From NCBI RefSeq assembly GCF_003955735.1, contig NZ_CP034464.1, positions 3,224,001-3,288,000 of the forward strand: 64,000 bases of DNA, read 5' to 3'. Both the position numbers and the translations under genes were made by a program. Positions 42,434-52,022 of this stretch are shown here, piece by piece (within the stretch, counting starts at the first letter, position 1; each line of letters starts with the position of its first letter). Source of the DNA: Undibacterium parvum (GTDB lineage: Bacteria > Pseudomonadota > Gammaproteobacteria > Burkholderiales > Burkholderiaceae_D). The notes beneath the pieces were generated by a model, which was given only the letters and a program-made list of their open reading frames with translations, was not told where the DNA came from and ran no database searches.

Positions 42434-43810
42434 TTAGTAAGGGAAGTCTGCATCCGGTTTGACGGCCAGCACCGCTTGCTTGATCGCCGCTTGTATGCGC
42501 GCCAGCGCCGCCGGTGTTTCTGCTTCAAAACGCATCACGATCACCGGTGTGGTATTCGATGAGCGGGCCAGGCCGAAACCATCCGGATACTCGACTCGCA
42601 GGCCGTCTATCGTGATGATTTCATCCGAGCCTGGGAAGTTGGCATTGGCTTGCATCTGGGCGATGATGGCAAAATTCTCGCCTTCGCTTAATTGCAATTG
42701 TAGTTCCGGGGTACTGGCCGATTGCGGCAAGTTATTGAGGGTAGCGGTCATTTCGCTGACTTTGCTCAAGATTTCCATCAGGCGCGCGCCTGCGTACATG
42801 CCATCGTCAAAACCATACCAGCGGTCCTTGAAGAAGATGTGGCCGCTCATTTCGCCGCCCAAAGGTGAACCGGTTTCGCGCAACTTGGCTTTGACCAGTG
42901 AGTGACCGGTTTTCCACATCAGCGGCACACCACCGCGTGCTCTGACCCAGGCCGAGATATGGCGTGTGCATTTGACGTCATACAAAATCTGCGCGCCAGG
43001 ATTGCGGGTCAGCACGTCTTCGGCAAACAGCATTAATTGACGATCCGGATAAATGATCTGGCCGTCTTTTGTCACTACGCCGAGACGGTCGCCGTCGCCA
43101 TCAAAGGCTAGACCGATTTCAGCGTCGCCATTTTGCAGGCAGCGTATCAGGTCTTGCAGGTTTTCCGGATGCGCCGGATCAGGATGGTGATTCGGGAATG
43201 TGCCATCGACTTCGCAAAACAATTCTGTCACTTGGCAACCCATGGCACGGTACATTTCGCCGGCGAAAGCACCTGCCACGCCATTGCCGCAATCAATCGC
43301 GATCTTCAAGGGACGCGCCAGTTTGACGTCATCGACGATTCGCGCCAGGTAGGCGGCCTTGATGTCGTGCGTGTGGTAGCTACCGCTGCCGGTAACGAAG
43401 TCGTTATGCAAGATGCGCTGATACAGTGCCAGTATCGCATCGCCATAAATCGCTTCACCGGCCAAGACCATCTTGAAACCATTGTAGTCGGGAGGATTGT
43501 GGCTGCCGGTCACCATGATGCCCGAAGCAGCCCCCAGCGTATGCGTGCCGAAATACACCATGGGCGTTGCGACTATACCCAGATCGATGACGTTGACACC
43601 GGTCGATTGCAAACCCTGTGCCAATGCGGCAGTCAGTTCCGGGCCGGAAAGACGGCCGTCACGACCGATGACCACGCTTGCTTCGCCTTTTGCCAGGGCT
43701 GCCGAACCAAACGCCTGACCGATTTGGTAAGCGACTTTGGCATCGAGGGTTTTGCCGATAATGCCGCGGATATCGTAGGCTTTAAAAATACTAGGGGAGA
43801 GCAGGGACAT
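42434..43810 (-). CDS. Phosphomannomutase/phosphoglucomutase
   Basis: 458 aa, alpha-D-phosphohexomutase of the AlgC/ManB type. It interconverts hexose-6-P and hexose-1-P for nucleotide sugars. Four-domain layout with the phosphoserine loop VTGSHNPPDYNGFKMV near residue 105, metal loop AFDGDGDRLGVV near 240, sugar loop GGEMSGHIFFKDRW near 320 and the phosphate-binding C-terminal region VEYPDGFGLARSSNTTPV. It supplies GDP-mannose or UDP-glucose precursors for the neighbouring polysaccharide genes. Confidence 0.95.
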   Translation of the reverse strand: MSLLSPSIFKAYDIRGIIGKTLDAKVAYQIGQAFGSAALAKGEASVVIGRDGRLSGPELTAALAQGLQSTGVNVIDLGIVATPMVYFGTHTLGAASGIMVTGSHNPPDYNGFKMVLAGEAIYGDAILALYQRILHNDFVTGSGSYHTHDIKAAYLARIVDDVKLARPLKIAIDCGNGVAGAFAGEMYRAMGCQVTELFCEVDGTFPNHHPDPAHPENLQDLIRCLQNGDAEIGLAFDGDGDRLGVVTKDGQIIYPDRQLMLFAEDVLTRNPGAQILYDVKCTRHISAWVRARGGVPLMWKTGHSLVKAKLRETGSPLGGEMSGHIFFKDRWYGFDDGMYAGARLMEILSKVSEMTATLNNLPQSASTPELQLQLSEGENFAIIAQMQANANFPGSDEIITIDGLRVEYPDGFGLARSSNTTPVIVMRFEAETPAALARIQAAIKQAVLAVKPDADFPY

Positions 43811-43879
43811 AGTGGTTTACCAAGAGTTGAGTTTTTAGGTTTAAATAATGTTGGAGACTTGACGAGCAGTTTGCGGGTA

Positions 43880-45808
43880 TCAATGCAGAACGGTGTTAGA
43901 GAGTGGCGCTTCGGGCGCTGCCAATTTGGCCTGCCAGATGAAATCTTCTATGCCGCATTGTGGCTCGTACTCAAGGACTAATTGTTGCAATAGCGCGCGT
44001 ACTTGCTGATGATCAAAGGCAGCGCAAGCCGCGTCTAGCTGTTGCAGAGATAGCTGCAATAGATCCCAGGGGATTTCTGATTCTTGGGCGCGCATGATGA
44101 GCGGGTGGCTGGTGCCTTCGACGTTGTCACCGATCAGCAATTCTTCATACAGTTTCTCACCAGGACGCAGACCGACATGATTGATTTCTATGCTGCCTTC
44201 TGGTGTCGTCTCTGATTTTACTTCCAGCCCGCACAGATGCACCATGCGGCGCGCCAGATCGATGATGCGCACCGGTTCACCCATGTCGAGCACAAACACG
44301 TCGCCGCCTTCACCCATGGCACCAGCTTGTAGCACTAATTGTGCCGCTTCTGGAATGGTCATGAAGTAGCGCGTAATTTCCGGGTGCGTCAGAGTGATCG
44401 GTCCGCCTTGCATGATCTGCTTGCGAAACAGCGGCACTACCGAGCCGGAAGAACCGAGTACGTTGCCAAACCTGACCATACAAAAACGGGTGGCACTCTG
44501 ACGCCGGGCGCAGGCTTGCAAAATCAGTTCAGCCAGACGTTTGGTGGCACCCATCACATTGGTTGGGCGTACCGCCTTATCGGTAGAAATTAAAACGAAA
44601 TGATTTACCTGCGCCGCCATCGCCGCTTGCGCCAGACGCAAAGTACCAAACACATTATTGCGTATGCCTTCGATCGGGTTATGCTCCACCAGTGGTACAT
44701 GTTTATAGGCGGCGGTATGGTATAGGGTATTGATGTCGTAGGCGCGGAAGATCTTATCTAGTTTTGCGGCATCATGAATATTCCCAAGAAAGGGGATAAT
44801 CTCGCACTTGATCTGGGTAGTTTGGCGTAAGGCGCTCAGTTCTTGCTCTATCGCATACAAGGCAAATTCTGACATCTCCAGCAGCACCAGTTGGGCTGGC
44901 CGCTGGGCTAAAATCTGGCGACATAGCTCAGATCCGATAGAGCCACCAGCACCGGTCACCATCACGTTCTTGCCGGTGATGCAGGCGGCAAGTAAGCGCG
45001 CATCGGGCTCTACCGTATCGCGGCCCAGCAAATCTTCTATCTCTACATCGCGTATATCTTGTACGCGCAATTCCCCATTGACCAGACTCTTAATCGAGGG
45101 CGTCACCTTGATGCGAATTTTGTAGGCTTCCAAATGATCCAAAACCTGTTTTTGGCGCGCTTTGGAAATGGTAGGCATGGCCAGCAATACTTCTTTTATA
45201 TTTAAGCGTGTGATCAGCTCAGCGAGCTTATCGGGCGAGCTAACAGCAATCCCGGCAATTAAGGAACCATGCAAACTTTTATTGTCATCGATGAAGGCCA
45301 CGCAGGTATAGGCGCCACTGCTGCGCAGAGCCGTGGCCAGATGTGCGCCGGCCGAGCCAGCACCATAAATGGCGATTTTGACAGTGTCTTCATTACGATC
45401 CACGCCGACCAGATAAGCGCGCGCCAGAAAACGACTGGCACCGACATACAGCAAGGCACCGGCCCAGTAAATGCCGAACACGGCACGCGAAGGCGCGATG
45501 ATATGGGTCATGATGCCGATGAAGGCCAGTCCGAGTACTGACAAGGTGACGCCTATGAATACGACCCCGATGATTTTTTGATCGATATAGCGGATCACGG
45601 CACGGTACAGACCGATGCGGATAAAAATCGGAACTGCCACAAGAGGCACTGCGATGATGAGCCAAAAATACTGAGAGAATAACGCCAGATTGAAGGTGTC
45701 ATAGCGCAACCAGATCGCCAGAATAAAGGTGATGGGCAGACAGATGGCATCTACCATGGCAGTGATGAGCTGCTTTTTAAAGCGCGGTAGTACGAGAAGA
45801 AATTCCAT
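43880..45808 (-). CDS. Membrane-anchored nucleoside-diphosphate-sugar 4,6-dehydratase (CapD/WbpM-like)
   Basis: 642 aa. N-terminal membrane part with about four helices (LITAMVDAICLPITFILAIW, FWLIIAVPLVAVPIFIRIGL and onward), then a CoA-binding-like domain (VKIAIYGAGSAGAHLATALR) and a C-terminal SDR domain: VTGAGGSIGSELCRQILAQR, YHTAAYKHVPLVEHNPIEGI, STDKAVRPTNVMGATKRLAE. It is of the WbpM/FlaA1 type, making UDP-4-keto-6-deoxy sugars. It forms the first step of an O-antigen or capsule sugar route here. Confidence 0.94.
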   Translation of the reverse strand: MEFLLVLPRFKKQLITAMVDAICLPITFILAIWLRYDTFNLALFSQYFWLIIAVPLVAVPIFIRIGLYRAVIRYIDQKIIGVVFIGVTLSVLGLAFIGIMTHIIAPSRAVFGIYWAGALLYVGASRFLARAYLVGVDRNEDTVKIAIYGAGSAGAHLATALRSSGAYTCVAFIDDNKSLHGSLIAGIAVSSPDKLAELITRLNIKEVLLAMPTISKARQKQVLDHLEAYKIRIKVTPSIKSLVNGELRVQDIRDVEIEDLLGRDTVEPDARLLAACITGKNVMVTGAGGSIGSELCRQILAQRPAQLVLLEMSEFALYAIEQELSALRQTTQIKCEIIPFLGNIHDAAKLDKIFRAYDINTLYHTAAYKHVPLVEHNPIEGIRNNVFGTLRLAQAAMAAQVNHFVLISTDKAVRPTNVMGATKRLAELILQACARRQSATRFCMVRFGNVLGSSGSVVPLFRKQIMQGGPITLTHPEITRYFMTIPEAAQLVLQAGAMGEGGDVFVLDMGEPVRIIDLARRMVHLCGLEVKSETTPEGSIEINHVGLRPGEKLYEELLIGDNVEGTSHPLIMRAQESEIPWDLLQLSLQQLDAACAAFDHQQVRALLQQLVLEYEPQCGIEDFIWQAKLAAPEAPLSNTVLH

Positions 45809-45920
45809 GTGTTAGGTGTCCGAGTGCTGCAATAATCATATTGCCTTAATTATACGTGTGCTGCGTGACATACAGGTGTCTTTGCCGGTTAATCATCGAT
45901 TAAGCCGCGACAAATACGTA

Positions 45921-46487
45921 TCAATGTGTAACACCATCGCGTTTGATTACTTTAAAAAACGTCAAGAGCAAGATGCGCATATCCATCCAGAAAGACTGAT
46001 GCTCAAGATAGTAGACATCCAGCACTACTTTGTCTGGGATCGGTAGTTCGTCACGCCCGTTGATTTGAGCCCAGCCGGTTAGACCGGGAACGATCAGGTG
46101 CACCTGTTTTTCTGTGCGCAGGGCAATCAGATCATCCTGATTATAGAGCGCCGGTCTAGGACCGACCAGACTCATGTCGCCCTTGAGTATGCTCCATAAC
46201 TGGGGTAGTTCATCCAGACTCGATTTTCTGAGGAAAGAACCGATAGGCGTCAAATACTGATCCGGATTGCCTAACAAATGGGTGGCGACAGAGGGCGTAT
46301 CGATACGCATGCTACGAAATTTTGGCATGCGGAATATGGCATTGTTACGACCGACGCGGTCCGACCAATATACGGCAGGACCGCGCGATGTCAGTTTTAC
46401 GCATAACGCCACCAATAAGATGGGCAATAGCAGCAGGCAGGTTGCGAGCAGGGCGATGGTCAGGTCAAATAGTCGTTTTAGGTTCAT
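45921..46487 (-). CDS. Undecaprenyl-phosphate sugar phosphotransferase
   Basis: 188 aa, bacterial sugar transferase domain (WcaJ/PglC C-terminal type). It starts the repeat unit by moving sugar-1-P to undecaprenyl phosphate. One N-terminal membrane helix (FDLTIALLATCLLLLPILLV), then VGRNNAIFRMPKFRSMRIDT, FLRKSSLDELPQLWSILKGD, MSLVGPRPALYNQDD and LTGWAQINGRDELPIPDKV. ATG 46487 overlaps the stop of the epimerase gene (ATGA); the frame open to 46703 lies inside that gene and is not used. Confidence 0.94.
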   Translation of the reverse strand: MNLKRLFDLTIALLATCLLLLPILLVALCVKLTSRGPAVYWSDRVGRNNAIFRMPKFRSMRIDTPSVATHLLGNPDQYLTPIGSFLRKSSLDELPQLWSILKGDMSLVGPRPALYNQDDLIALRTEKQVHLIVPGLTGWAQINGRDELPIPDKVVLDVYYLEHQSFWMDMRILLLTFFKVIKRDGVTH

Positions 46488-47464
46488 GATGTCTTTATAT
46501 TTTTTACTGTAGCCAATAAACCTTGCGCTACCGTGTAAGGCGGAGTCCAACCTAATATTTGCTTTGCTTTGCTGATATCCACTTGTAAGGACTGGCAAAG
46601 CCGGTCGGCCATGGATTTTTTTCCGATCAAGCTGGCAGCGAGGCTCAGTAGCTTGGCGGGGAATGGGATTAAGCGGGATGGCACGTCCAGTGCTATTGCA
46701 CAAGCTTGTAGTAGTTCTGTGGTGGACAGATCGTGACCATCCGATGCCAGAAATACCTGGTTGTTGGCCTTGGGATTATCCAGGCAGCACAATACCAGAC
46801 TCACCAAATTATCGAGATAGACGAAACTGCGTTTATTGTGGATGCGCCCCAAAGGCAGTGGCAGACCGCGCCTTACGCTTTGCAGTAGACTCAGAAAGTT
46901 GGCGCGCACGCCAGGCCCATAGACTAAAGGCGGTCGGATTATCGTGATTGCCATACCGGTATTTCGCCCTAATTCTAGTAAGGCAAGTTCGGCCTCATGT
47001 TTAGAAATACCGTAGGCATCCTCAGGTTGCGGCTTACTCTGTTCGGTGAACGGCTTGCCGTGTGGGGTTTGCTCACCATTGACCTTGACCGAACTGATGA
47101 AAATAAATTGGCGCACGCCAGCTTGGGCTGCCTGTTGCGCTAACTTTAAAGTGGCAGCTACATTTACTTGTCGAAACAGGCTAATCGGATCGGCGCTGGT
47201 TTCCTGCATCACATGTACCCTTGCTGCACAATGAATCACGCTATTGATGCCGGACAGTGCCGTGCTCCAATCGGTATCGGGTGCCAGTTCAGGCATGACG
47301 ATATTGCGCATACTCCCGCCCGTGCCCGAGATGATTTGCATAGGCTTGCGACTGACACAGCAAACATCTATAGATTGTTGTAAGGCTTGCTTGAGCATCC
47401 CTTGTCCGACAAAACCAGTGGCGCCTGTCAATAAAATGGACGCATTTTGTTTAGATGTATTCAT
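46484..47464 (-). CDS. NAD-dependent epimerase/dehydratase (sugar nucleotide modifying)
   Basis: 326-aa SDR. The NAD-binding ILLTGATGFVGQGMLKQALQ is N-terminal; the catalytic ISSVKVNGEQ...YGISKHEAE gives the Ser-Tyr-Lys set (YxxxK). IIRPPLVYGPGVRANFLSLL and IHNKRSFVYLDNLVSLVLCC are typical of UDP-GlcNAc/GalNAc 4-epimerase or reductase relatives that accompany WcaJ-type transferases. It is the first gene of the block; the start lies 474 nt from grpE, facing away. The sugar specificity is not resolved. Confidence 0.9.
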   Translation of the reverse strand: MNTSKQNASILLTGATGFVGQGMLKQALQQSIDVCCVSRKPMQIISGTGGSMRNIVMPELAPDTDWSTALSGINSVIHCAARVHVMQETSADPISLFRQVNVAATLKLAQQAAQAGVRQFIFISSVKVNGEQTPHGKPFTEQSKPQPEDAYGISKHEAELALLELGRNTGMAITIIRPPLVYGPGVRANFLSLLQSVRRGLPLPLGRIHNKRSFVYLDNLVSLVLCCLDNPKANNQVFLASDGHDLSTTELLQACAIALDVPSRLIPFPAKLLSLAASLIGKKSMADRLCQSLQVDISKAKQILGWTPPYTVAQGLLATVKNIKTS

Positions 47465-47937
47465 ATTCGCTTACTCGGCTATTGAATTGCGTTTTTTAAA
47501 CAGAAAAACCGAAATGCTCTTCGATTAGATTCTGTTTTTTCTTGAATTCTTCAATTGCTATTTGGCATAGTTGCCAGACATTGTCTAATTTTTTAAAAAT
47601 GTGCCGGCGACAATAATTGCGATTGAATTGAAAATTACTCTTTTTACCTTTGCAGAGAGTGCGCGCGTGACAGTTATGACGGCCATTATTTGCTATTTTT
47701 CCACGCCGTATTGTATAAGTTTAAACTTTTGTATGCGCAGAGAAAAATCTCATGATTTTACGCGAGAAGGAGTGATAGATCGTGTTTGTAGATAATAAAT
47801 TATATCTGTGAAGCATTAATTTCCTTTGTGAAATGCATGGAGCTCCGATTTCTTTGAAATTCTTTGAGATTAGCCCTTGAAATGGCATGAATATCCCCCC
47901 ATTTCTATCCCATTGTTTTTAATTTTGGAGATTGTTA
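47465..47937. promoter_or_regulatory. AT-rich divergent region between polysaccharide genes and grpE
   Basis: 473 bp. It contains the sigma-32 promoter at 47876-47904 and the grpE ribosome site (GGAG, 47927-47930). The rest is AT-rich, with no hairpin terminator or RNA gene seen; the 64-codon frame at 47601-47795 looks random. Confidence 0.6.
47876..47904 (+). promoter_or_regulatory. Sigma-32 (heat-shock) promoter of grpE-dnaK-dnaJ
   Basis: -35 CTTGAAA at 47876-47882, 14-nt spacer, -10 CCCCATTT at 47897-47904, matching the sigma-32 consensus CTTGAAA-N(13-14)-CCCCATNT at all fixed positions. It lies 33 nt before the grpE start. Confidence 0.92.
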
Positions 47938-48480
47938 ATGCAAGAGCAAGAAAAGCCGGTGGAGAACACCAATCCAGTTGAAACTATTGTGACTGATGTC
48001 GAAAACATAGCTGAAGTTTTAGAGGTGCCAAGCGACACTTTGGCACAATTGGAGGCGAAGGTGCTGGAGTTGCAGGATGCCTTTATGCGCGCTAAGGCTG
48101 AGGGCGAGAATATTCGTCGTCGTGCTCAGGAAGACATTTCCAAAGCACATAAATTTGCGATTGAAAGCTTTGCAGAAGCCATGGTTCCTGTTAAAGATAG
48201 CTTGGAAATGGCATTGAAGGTTGAAACTCCTTCACTGGAGTCGATCAAAGAAGGCGTTGAAATGACGTTGAAGCAACTTATATCCGCTTTTGAAAAGAAT
48301 CGCTTAATTGAAATTAATCCGACTCAGGGCGAAAAACTGGATCCGAGCAAGCATCAGGCTGTTTCCATGGTTCCCGCTGAACAAGATGCGAATACAGTCG
48401 TCGTTGTATTGCAAAAAGGCTACACCATCGCAGATAGATTGTTGCGACCAGCTTTAGTCACCGTGGCACAAACAAAATAA
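47938..48480 (+). CDS. grpE: Nucleotide exchange factor GrpE
   Basis: 180 aa. It releases ADP from DnaK in the chaperone cycle. Features: an acidic N-terminus, the long dimerising coiled coil ([20 protein letters not shown] followed by [16 protein letters not shown]) and the beta-domain end [20 protein letters not shown] and [21 protein letters not shown] 47938 with GGAG 7 nt upstream is used instead of TTG 47932. First gene of the heat-shock operon. Confidence 0.97.
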   Translation: MQEQEKPVENTNPVETIVTDVENIAEVLEVPSDTLAQLEAKVLELQDAFMRAKAEGENIRRRAQEDISKAHKFAIESFAEAMVPVKDSLEMALKVETPSLESIKEGVEMTLKQLISAFEKNRLIEINPTQGEKLDPSKHQAVSMVPAEQDANTVVVVLQKGYTIADRLLRPALVTVAQTK

Positions 48481-48509
48481 AAAAAGCTAGAAAAAATAGG
48501 TGAAATTAT

Positions 48510-48537
48510 CTTGAAAAAGGGTGGTTTTGCCTAATAT
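48510..48537 (+). promoter_or_regulatory. Possible second sigma-32-like promoter before dnaK
   Basis: CTTGAAA at 48510-48516, 13-nt spacer and CCTAATAT at 48530-48537. The -35 matches; the -10 is weak, so this is a candidate only. Confidence 0.35.
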
Positions 48538-48604
48538 TAAAAATAAGCTGGTCTTCATGACTCAGCAAAATTCAAAAATAATATTAAATCTATAGGGAAA
48601 TATC

Positions 48605-50539
48605 ATGGGAAAAATGATCGGTATCGATTTAGGTACAACAAATTCTTGCGTAGCTGTAATGGAAAATGGCAAGCCTAAAGTAATCGAAAATGCTGAAGGT
48701 GCGCGCACTACACCATCAATTATCGCTTATCAAGAAGATGGCGAGATCTTGGTCGGTGCCTCTGCTAAGCGTCAGGCGGTCACTAATCCTAAGAATACCT
48801 TGTACGCAGTAAAACGTTTGATAGGTCGCAAATTCGACGAGAAAGAAGTTCAAAAAGATATAGGCATGATGCCTTATTCTATTTCCAAGGCCGACAACGG
48901 TGATGCATGGGTGAGTGTGCGCGATAAGCGTTTAGCACCTCCTCAAATTTCTGCCGAAGTTTTGCGTAAGATGAAAAAAACGGCTGAAGATTACTTGGGC
49001 GAAGAAGTGACCGAAGCAGTTATTACTGTTCCAGCTTACTTTAATGATGCGCAGCGCCAAGCAACAAAAGATGCGGGTCGTATCGCTGGTTTAGACGTAA
49101 AGCGTATTATCAATGAGCCTACTGCTGCTGCTTTGGCTTTCGGTCTGGATAAAAAAGAAAAAGGTGATCGTAAGATTGCTGTGTATGATTTGGGTGGCGG
49201 TACCTTCGACGTTTCCATCATTGAAATCGCCGACGTTGATGGTGAAATGCAGTTTGAAGTCTTGTCTACCAATGGCGATACTTTCCTCGGCGGTGAAGAT
49301 TTTGATCAACGCATTATTGATTACATCATAGACGAATTCAAAAAAATCAATGGTTTGGATTTATCCAAAGACCCTATCGCTTTGCAGCGTATTAAGGCGT
49401 CTGCTGAGCGCGCCAAGATCGAATTGTCTAGCGCACAGCAAACAGAAATCAATGAGCCGTATATCGCGATGGCCAACGGCGCACCTGTGCATTTGAATTT
49501 AAAAGTTACTCGTGCCAAGCTGGAAGCGCTGGTTGAGGAATTGATCAAGAAAACCATCGAACCTTGCCGTATGGCGATTAAAGATGCTGGCGTTAAGACG
49601 TCTGACATCGACGATATCATTCTGGTCGGCGGTATGACTCGTATGCCTAAAGTGCAAGAGCTGGTTAAAGAATTTTTCGGTAAAGAGCCACGTAAAGACG
49701 TGAATCCGGATGAGGCAGTTGCTGTTGGTGCTGCAATTCAAGGTTCAGTATTGTCGGGTGACCGTAAAGATTTGCTGTTGCTGGACGTGACACCTTTGTC
49801 TTTGGGTATTGAGACCCAGGGTGGCGTAATGACTAAAATGATACAGAAAAACACTACGATTCCAACTAAGTTCAGCCAAGTGTTCTCAACTGCAGATGAC
49901 AATCAACCTGCGGTAACGATTAAGGTTTTCCAGGGTGAACGTGAAATTGCCGCTGGTAATAAAGGTCTGGGTGAATTCAATCTGGAAGGCATTCCACCAG
50001 CAGCACGTGGCACACCACAGATCGAAGTGACTTTTGATATCGATGCCAATGGCATCTTGCATGTGGGCGCGAAAGACAAGGCAACCGGTAAGGAAAACAA
50101 GATCACCATTAAGGCAAACTCCGGTTTGACTGAAGAAGAAATTCAAAACATGGTGAAAGATGCCGAGTTGAACGCGGAAGAAGATAAAAAAGCCAAGGAA
50201 TTGGCTGAGTCTCGCAACCAGGGCGATGCTTTGGTTCACTCTACCAAAAAATCCTTGGCTGAGCATGGCGATAAGCTCGAGGCTGGTGAGAAAGAGAAAA
50301 TCGAAGCAGCGATCAAGGACGTAGAAGATGTCTTGAAATCCGGCGATAAGGTTGAGATCGATACTAAACTGGCGGCATTGTCGACAGCCTCACAGAAGTT
50401 GGGCGAGAAAGTTTACGCTGACGCGCAGGCACAACAAGCTGCTGCAGGCACAGCTGGTGCAGCAGGTGCAGCGGATGCGCAAGCCAAGGATGATGATGTA
50501 GTTGACGCAGACTTCAAAGAAGTTAAAGACGCTAAATAA
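48605..50539 (+). CDS. dnaK: Molecular chaperone DnaK (Hsp70)
   Basis: 644 aa, full length. ATPase domain with [77 protein letters not shown] and [20 protein letters not shown]; linker [20 protein letters not shown]; substrate domain through [20 protein letters not shown]; Ala-rich lid end [14 protein letters not shown] and the C-terminal acidic [16 protein letters not shown] motif. Cytoplasmic, works with DnaJ and GrpE encoded on either side. It lies 124 nt after grpE. Confidence 0.98.
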   Translation: MGKMIGIDLGTTNSCVAVMENGKPKVIENAEGARTTPSIIAYQEDGEILVGASAKRQAVTNPKNTLYAVKRLIGRKFDEKEVQKDIGMMPYSISKADNGDAWVSVRDKRLAPPQISAEVLRKMKKTAEDYLGEEVTEAVITVPAYFNDAQRQATKDAGRIAGLDVKRIINEPTAAALAFGLDKKEKGDRKIAVYDLGGGTFDVSIIEIADVDGEMQFEVLSTNGDTFLGGEDFDQRIIDYIIDEFKKINGLDLSKDPIALQRIKASAERAKIELSSAQQTEINEPYIAMANGAPVHLNLKVTRAKLEALVEELIKKTIEPCRMAIKDAGVKTSDIDDIILVGGMTRMPKVQELVKEFFGKEPRKDVNPDEAVAVGAAIQGSVLSGDRKDLLLLDVTPLSLGIETQGGVMTKMIQKNTTIPTKFSQVFSTADDNQPAVTIKVFQGEREIAAGNKGLGEFNLEGIPPAARGTPQIEVTFDIDANGILHVGAKDKATGKENKITIKANSGLTEEEIQNMVKDAELNAEEDKKAKELAESRNQGDALVHSTKKSLAEHGDKLEAGEKEKIEAAIKDVEDVLKSGDKVEIDTKLAALSTASQKLGEKVYADAQAQQAAAGTAGAAGAADAQAKDDDVVDADFKEVKDAK

Positions 50540-50569
50540 TTAGTCCGGCGGCTTAGTTCCGCTATGACT

Positions 50570-50615
50570 CGCCGGGTAGTGTGATCGTGAATGCGACACT
50601 CTACTCGGCGTTTTT
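50570..50615 (+). terminator. Hairpin between dnaK and dnaJ
   Basis: Imperfect stem CGCCGGGTAGTGT / ACACTCTACTCGGCG followed by TTTTT. It may partially terminate or process the message, lowering dnaJ relative to dnaK. Confidence 0.6.
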
Positions 50616-50652
50616 GCTTAATTTTTGCAAGATATAACAGGGTGTAATCGAA

Positions 50653-51780
50653 ATGGCGAAGCGTGATTTTTACGAGATTCTAGGTGTAGCCAAGAATGCC
50701 TCAGAGGATGAGATTAAAAAATCTTATCGCAAGTTGGCAATGAAATACCATCCGGATCGTAATCCAGATAGTAAGACCTCAGAAGATAAATTTAAAGAGG
50801 TCAAAGAGGCTTACGAGATGCTTTCTGATGCGCAGAAACGCGATGCCTATGACCGTTACGGTCATGCCGGCGTAGACCCAAATATGGGTGGCGGTGGTGG
50901 TGGTGGTGGTGGTGGGGCTGGATTTGCGGATGCGTTCGGTGATATTTTCGGTGATATTTTTGGTGGTGGTCGTGGACGTAGTTCTGGACCGCAAGTATTT
51001 CGCGGTGCTGATTTACGCTATAACTTAGAAATTTCTTTGGAGCAGGCCGCGAACGGTTTCGATACCACTATCCGCGTTCCAAGTTGGGATGCTTGTGAGC
51101 CTTGTCATGGTTCTGGTGCTAAGCCTGGTACTTCACCTGTCACTTGCACGACTTGCGGTGGACACGGCCAGGTGCGTATGCAGCAAGGCTTGTTTAGCAT
51201 TCAGCAGGCCTGCCCTAAATGTCACGGTACTGGTAAGATGATCGCTGAGCCTTGCACTAGTTGTTCTGGTGTTGGCCGGATTAAGCGTAATAAGACATTG
51301 GAAGTGAAAATTCCAGCTGGTATCGATAATGGCATGCGCATACGTTCCTCTGGTAATGGTGAGCCTGGCGTGAACGGTGGACCTCCTGGTGATTTGTATG
51401 TGGAAATTCACATTAAGCAGCACACTGTGTTCCAGCGCGAAGGCGATGATCTGCATTGTGAAATTCCAATTTCTTTTGTCAAGGCCGCACTTGGTGGTGA
51501 CATCGAAGTGCCGACTCTAAGTGGTAAAGCGTCTTTTACGATACCGGAAGGGACTCAATCCGGAAAAACTTTCCGCTTGCGCAGCAAGGGCGTCAAGGGT
51601 GTGCGTTCGGGATATGCTGGTGATCTGTTTTGTCACGTAGTGATAGAAACACCAGTCAAGCTGACAGAGAAACAAAAAGATTTGTTGCGTAACTTTGAAA
51701 CCTTGACGGTTGAGGGTGGCGCTAAGCATAATCCGCAAAGTAAGAGTTGGATGGATAAGGTTAAAACTTTTTTTGAATAA
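50653..51780 (+). CDS. dnaJ: Chaperone DnaJ (Hsp40)
   Basis: 375 aa, type I. J-domain with HPD ([13 protein letters not shown]) at residues about 33-35, G/F-rich linker (an uninterrupted Gly run then [16 protein letters not shown]), four CxxCxGxG zinc repeats ([32 protein letters not shown]) and the C-terminal substrate domain. It stimulates DnaK ATPase. The Gly run is encoded by a GGT trinucleotide tract at 50886-50915. Confidence 0.98.
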   Translation: MAKRDFYEILGVAKNASEDEIKKSYRKLAMKYHPDRNPDSKTSEDKFKEVKEAYEMLSDAQKRDAYDRYGHAGVDPNMGGGGGGGGGGAGFADAFGDIFGDIFGGGRGRSSGPQVFRGADLRYNLEISLEQAANGFDTTIRVPSWDACEPCHGSGAKPGTSPVTCTTCGGHGQVRMQQGLFSIQQACPKCHGTGKMIAEPCTSCSGVGRIKRNKTLEVKIPAGIDNGMRIRSSGNGEPGVNGGPPGDLYVEIHIKQHTVFQREGDDLHCEIPISFVKAALGGDIEVPTLSGKASFTIPEGTQSGKTFRLRSKGVKGVRSGYAGDLFCHVVIETPVKLTEKQKDLLRNFETLTVEGGAKHNPQSKSWMDKVKTFFE

Positions 51781-51822
51781 TTGGTATTAATTGTCGTTTA
51801 AACTAATTTTCTAGCTTCTTGC

Positions 51823-51857
51823 AAAAAGCCTCGGCACTGTGACGAGGCTTTTTTATT
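51823..51857 (+). terminator. Intrinsic terminator after dnaJ
   Basis: Stem AAAAAGCCTCG / CGAGGCTTTTTT with a 9-nt loop and T-run; it ends the grpE-dnaK-dnaJ operon. Confidence 0.93.
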
Positions 51858-52022
51858 TGTATGAATAGTCACATTGCGATCTAATTTTGCTTTTCCCAAA
51901 ACTGATAACTTAGGCTTGCTCAGATTAGTTTTAGTGTTCGATAAAACGCCTACTTTTTGCAAGGCTATCTCTGATGTTTAGCATTTTTACGCTAGACTAG
52001 CGGCACATAAACGGAGAATTGC

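Noticed and set aside
43133..43981. 282-codon plus-strand frame
   Set aside because: It lies antisense to the phosphomannomutase gene and the end of the dehydratase gene; the protein is His/Arg/Gln-rich without recognisable domains, a usual shadow of GC-rich coding sequence.
47601..47795. 64-codon frame in the grpE upstream region
   Set aside because: AT-rich, random-looking composition, no ribosome site; the region is better explained as promoter DNA.
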